A DNA stretch of 8,707 bases, taken from the NCBI GenBank assembly GCA_030840545.1, contig JAVEEH010000271.1, forward strand, positions 1 through 8,707, read 5' to 3'. Made by a program: the position numbers and the translations under genes. The stretch's first letter is position 1. Every line of letters starts with the position of its first letter. Below the pieces are notes generated by a model. That model was not told the DNA's origin. It was given only the letters and a program-made list of their open reading frames with translations, and ran no database searches. Origin of the DNA: Frankiaceae bacterium. Lineage in GTDB: Bacteria > Actinomycetota > Actinomycetes > JAFAQI01. Shown one piece after another: positions 6,521 through 8,707 of the stretch.

Positions 6521-8219
6521 GTGCCGGAGCCGGCTTGCTTGGGGAGCGGTGCTCGCCCTCGCCCTCGCGACCGGCTGCGCCGGCATTCCGTCGCACGGCG
6601 CGGTGCGGGTCGGTCGGGAGCTGCCTGCACTCGGCGGGCTCGGTGACGTCGACATCCGGGTGGGCCCGCCCGCTCCCCTTCCCGGCATGTCGCCCACCGA
6701 CATCGTCCACGGGTTCCTGCGCGCGATGGTCAACGCCGACGGCGACTACGAGATCGCCCGGGCCTACCTGACGTCGCGGGCTGCAGCCAGCTGGGATGCC
6801 AGCTCCGTCGTCACCACCTACGACGACAGTGGCGTCCAGGTCGTGCCGGCGGCGGCGACCGGTGCCACCCGGACCGTTTCGCTGCGAGCACCCCGGATCG
6901 GCTTCATCGACACCCGCGGCGACTTCACCCCGCGGGCCGGCACTGTCCGCTCGACGTTCCAGCTGCAGCGGCAAGGCGGCGAGTGGCGCATCGACAAGCT
7001 GCCCGATGGGGTCCTGCTCTCGACCCTCGACGCGCAACGCGCTTTCCGGTTGGCGGATGTCTACTACCTCAACCGATCCGCGACGACGCTCGTGCCGGAG
7101 CAGGTGCTGCTCCAACCCGACCCGCACGGCGTCACCACGGCGTTGGTTCGTGCGCTGGTGCAGGGACCCGGGCCGTGGCTCGCCCCGGCCGTGCGCTCCG
7201 CGTTCCCGCCGGGCACCGACGTCCTCGGCAACGTTCCCGTCGATCCCGATGGGATCGCCGAGGTGAACCTGTCGGCATCGCTGCGGCTCGCCTCGGCCGG
7301 TCAGCTCGAGGCGCTCTCGGCGCAGCTCGTCTGGACCCTGCGGCAGGTCACCGAGATCAACGGGGTGCGACTTCTCGCGGACGGGTCTCCGGTCGCCGTG
7401 CCCGGCGTCGGGGTCGACCAGCCCCGCACTGCGTGGCCGTCGTACGACCCGGCTGCGCCGCCTGTCCTCACCGATGCGTTCCGGGCCGGGAGCGGAGGCT
7501 GGCAGGGCATCGGCGCCGACGTCCCCGGTCTCGGCCCGGCCGACGGCCTGACCGGCGTGATGCTCTCCCGCGACGGCCTGCGCTATGCCGGGTGGCGGCT
7601 CTCGGGTCTCTACGTCGGCCGCACCGGCGAGACGCCGACGCGCGCCCTGACCGCCGCAACCTTCACCGATCCCACCTTCGACCAGGCGGGTGACGTGTTC
7701 ACGGTCGCCACCCGCGGCGCCCGCCGTTGGGTCGCCGAGATCACGCTCGACGGTGGGCACCGACCGGTGGCTGCGGACCCGGCGCTGCTGGCCCGGCCGG
7801 TCCAGGAGCTGCGGTTGTCCCGCGACGGAGCCCGCTTCGCTGCGGCCATCGGCCCGCTCAACGCCGCGCGGCTCGTCGTCGGGCGGGTGGCGACGGTCCA
7901 CGGCCAGCTGCATCTGGGTGACCTCCGCTACGTCCTGCCCGGAGTACGCGACGTCCGCGGCGTGGCGTGGGACGGAGCCGACCAGCTGGTCGTCACCGCC
8001 GCCAACCCCGGCGGGGGTCGCGAGCTGTGGGCGGTGGACGTCGACGGTTACGGCCCACGCACGGTCTCGACCGCCGGCCTGACCGCAGCACCGACCGATG
8101 TGGCCGCCGCGCCGGGTCAGCGGCTGCTGATCACCGCGGGTGGGTCGGTCTGGCTCGACGACCCCGGCGGCGGCTGGCGTCGGATCGGTCGGGGCAGCCA
8201 ACCGGCCTATGCGGACTGA
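6513..8219 (+). CDS. lpqB: Lipoprotein LpqB (GerMN and beta-propeller domains)
   Basis: The protein is 568 aa, matching the family (about 580). The N-terminus is a lipoprotein signal: Arg5 and Arg7, hydrophobic residues 8-19, then LATGC with Cys22 as the lipidated residue. The mature start CAGIPSHGAV is typical of LpqB. An N-terminal domain (about 50-180, including DIVHGFLRAMVNADGDYEIA) is followed by a GerMN domain (about 190-300) and the LpqB beta-propeller (about 330-565), whose blades show repeated LSRDG-type turns. Ala, not Leu, stands at the -3 lipobox position, which is less common but tolerated. LpqB acts on the outer face of the cytoplasmic membrane. In mycobacteria it interacts with the extracellular part of MtrB and affects MtrA signalling. 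The GTG start has GGAGG 6 nt upstream and overlaps the mtrB end by 8 nt, so the three genes form one operon. Confidence 0.96.
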   Translation: MPECRSRLAWGAVLALALATGCAGIPSHGAVRVGRELPALGGLGDVDIRVGPPAPLPGMSPTDIVHGFLRAMVNADGDYEIARAYLTSRAAASWDASSVVTTYDDSGVQVVPAAATGATRTVSLRAPRIGFIDTRGDFTPRAGTVRSTFQLQRQGGEWRIDKLPDGVLLSTLDAQRAFRLADVYYLNRSATTLVPEQVLLQPDPHGVTTALVRALVQGPGPWLAPAVRSAFPPGTDVLGNVPVDPDGIAEVNLSASLRLASAGQLEALSAQLVWTLRQVTEINGVRLLADGSPVAVPGVGVDQPRTAWPSYDPAAPPVLTDAFRAGSGGWQGIGADVPGLGPADGLTGVMLSRDGLRYAGWRLSGLYVGRTGETPTRALTAATFTDPTFDQAGDVFTVATRGARRWVAEITLDGGHRPVAADPALLARPVQELRLSRDGARFAAAIGPLNAARLVVGRVATVHGQLHLGDLRYVLPGVRDVRGVAWDGADQLVVTAANPGGGRELWAVDVDGYGPRTVSTAGLTAAPTDVAAAPGQRLLITAGGSVWLDDPGGGWRRIGRGSQPAYAD

Positions 8220-8315
8220 CGCCGGACCGAGCACAGCCGTCCCCACCTCCAGGCTGCGTCCCCAGCCGGGCCCCCGACCGGTGCAGGCACCGTCGCGGCG
8301 CTGCACCGTCGCTGG
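8220..8315 (+). other. lpqB-comF intergenic spacer without a clear terminator
   Basis: The 96 nt between lpqB and comF are C-rich. A small perfect inverted repeat, CGGTGC-AG-GCACCG, starts near 8279, but its 2-nt loop is too tight for a good stem and no T-run follows. The element TGCACC near 8302 could instead pair with GGTGCA near 8280. I see no convincing intrinsic terminator or promoter, so read-through from lpqB into comF is plausible. Confidence 0.4.
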
Positions 8316-8707
8316 ATGCGACACCTCCTCGACCTCGTCCTGCCGACCCAGTGCGCCGGCTGTGGCGCTCCTGGCCCGGCCGCCTGCGCTGCCTGCATCG
8401 CGGCGCTCGACCTCCCCGCCCGCCCCGCCTGGCCAACCCCCGCCCCGATCGGTTTGCCGACGCCCTACGCGGTCACTGCCTACGCGGCGACGACGCGGGC
8501 GTTCCTCCTCGCCTACAAAGAGGACGGGGTCGTGGCACTGCAGCATCCGCTGGGCCGCGCGCTGGCTGCCTCGGTCGAGGCTGCGGTGCACGACCTGGCC
8601 GGTCAGCGGCCGTGTGGTGGGCGGCCGCTGTGGCTCGTGCCGGTCCCGTCGAGCCGCGCCGCCCGCCGTCGCAGGGGTGACGACGTGGTCGCCCGGCTGG
8701 CCGCACG
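8316..8707 (+). CDS. comF: ComF family protein (phosphoribosyltransferase-like), N-terminal part cut by window edge
   Basis: The first 130 complete codons are present and the frame is open to the right edge. The protein starts MRHLLDLVLPTQCAGCGAPG. Its N-terminal zinc-finger-like cysteine set is Cys13-x2-Cys16 and Cys24-x2-Cys27. Later come LLAYKEDGVVAL, with the family's YK motif, and WLVPVPSSRAARRRRGDD, equivalent to the PVPxSxxRxxxRG region. The phosphoribosyltransferase core and its PRPP-binding loop would lie beyond the window. Family members are about 230-260 aa. ComF proteins are linked to DNA uptake in competent bacteria, but in actinobacteria the role is unclear. Placement directly after lpqB is a conserved actinobacterial order. 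ATG at 8316 is chosen because homology begins there and no in-frame start precedes it nearby. Its ribosome binding site is weak (GCTGG). Confidence 0.88.
   Translation, partial: MRHLLDLVLPTQCAGCGAPGPAACAACIAALDLPARPAWPTPAPIGLPTPYAVTAYAATTRAFLLAYKEDGVVALQHPLGRALAASVEAAVHDLAGQRPCGGRPLWLVPVPSSRAARRRRGDDVVARLAA

Noticed and set aside
6441..8591. 716-codon open frame on the minus strand, antisense to lpqB and part of comF
   Set aside because: It mirrors lpqB, which has a clear signal peptide and domain structure on the plus strand. The antisense protein is Arg/Gly/Asp-rich with no recognisable domain, as expected from GC-rich shadow frames.
7967..8680. 237-codon plus-strand frame overlapping the end of lpqB and comF
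   Set aside because: It is in a different frame from both real genes and is Arg/Pro-rich. ComF motifs are found in the frame starting at 8316.
1..8707. Search for a mobile element, phage gene, CRISPR array, toxin-antitoxin pair or RNA gene
   Set aside because: No transposase, integrase, regular direct repeats, tRNA-like fold or small gene pair was seen. Almost all bases are covered by conserved core genes with uniform base composition.

Overview
The window comes from a GC-rich actinobacterium. Coding frames are strongly biased to G/C at third positions, most start codons are GTG or TTG, and the centre holds mtrA-mtrB-lpqB, a gene set characteristic of Actinomycetota. The sequence alone does not fix a genus. 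MtrA reads closer to the Streptomyces-type N-terminus (starting MKGRVLVVDDD) than to the mycobacterial one, judged from memory of those families.

There are two divergent blocks. Reading leftward from about 4175 is a compact five-gene run: a multi-pass membrane protein with a proline-rich N-terminal tail, a DUF4129 protein, a DUF4350 protein, a MoxR-type AAA+ ATPase, and the first 78 codons of a DUF58 protein that runs off the left edge. The first three genes overlap by 1 or 4 nt, and the last two follow after gaps of about 25 nt, so a single transcript is very likely. Reading rightward from about 4260 are the response regulator mtrA, the sensor kinase mtrB (overlapping by GTGA) and the lipoprotein gene lpqB (overlapping the end of mtrB), followed after 96 nt by the first 130 codons of comF.

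MtrB is a membrane histidine kinase, MtrA is its DNA-binding partner, and LpqB is an exported lipoprotein known in mycobacteria to modulate MtrB. Together they control cell-wall and division genes in the studied actinobacteria. The leftward block is a MoxR/DUF58-type module: an AAA+ ATPase with membrane-anchored partners, usually thought to work as a chaperone or maturation system at the envelope. An 84-nt divergent intergenic region (4176-4259) separates the blocks and must hold the promoters for both, so shared control by MtrA is a reasonable but unproven idea.

No RNA genes, mobile elements, CRISPR arrays or clear terminators were seen. The window looks like conserved chromosomal backbone, not an accessory island. 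The points most worth checking are the DUF58 start, the possible control of both blocks from the shared intergenic region, and small structures at gene junctions.
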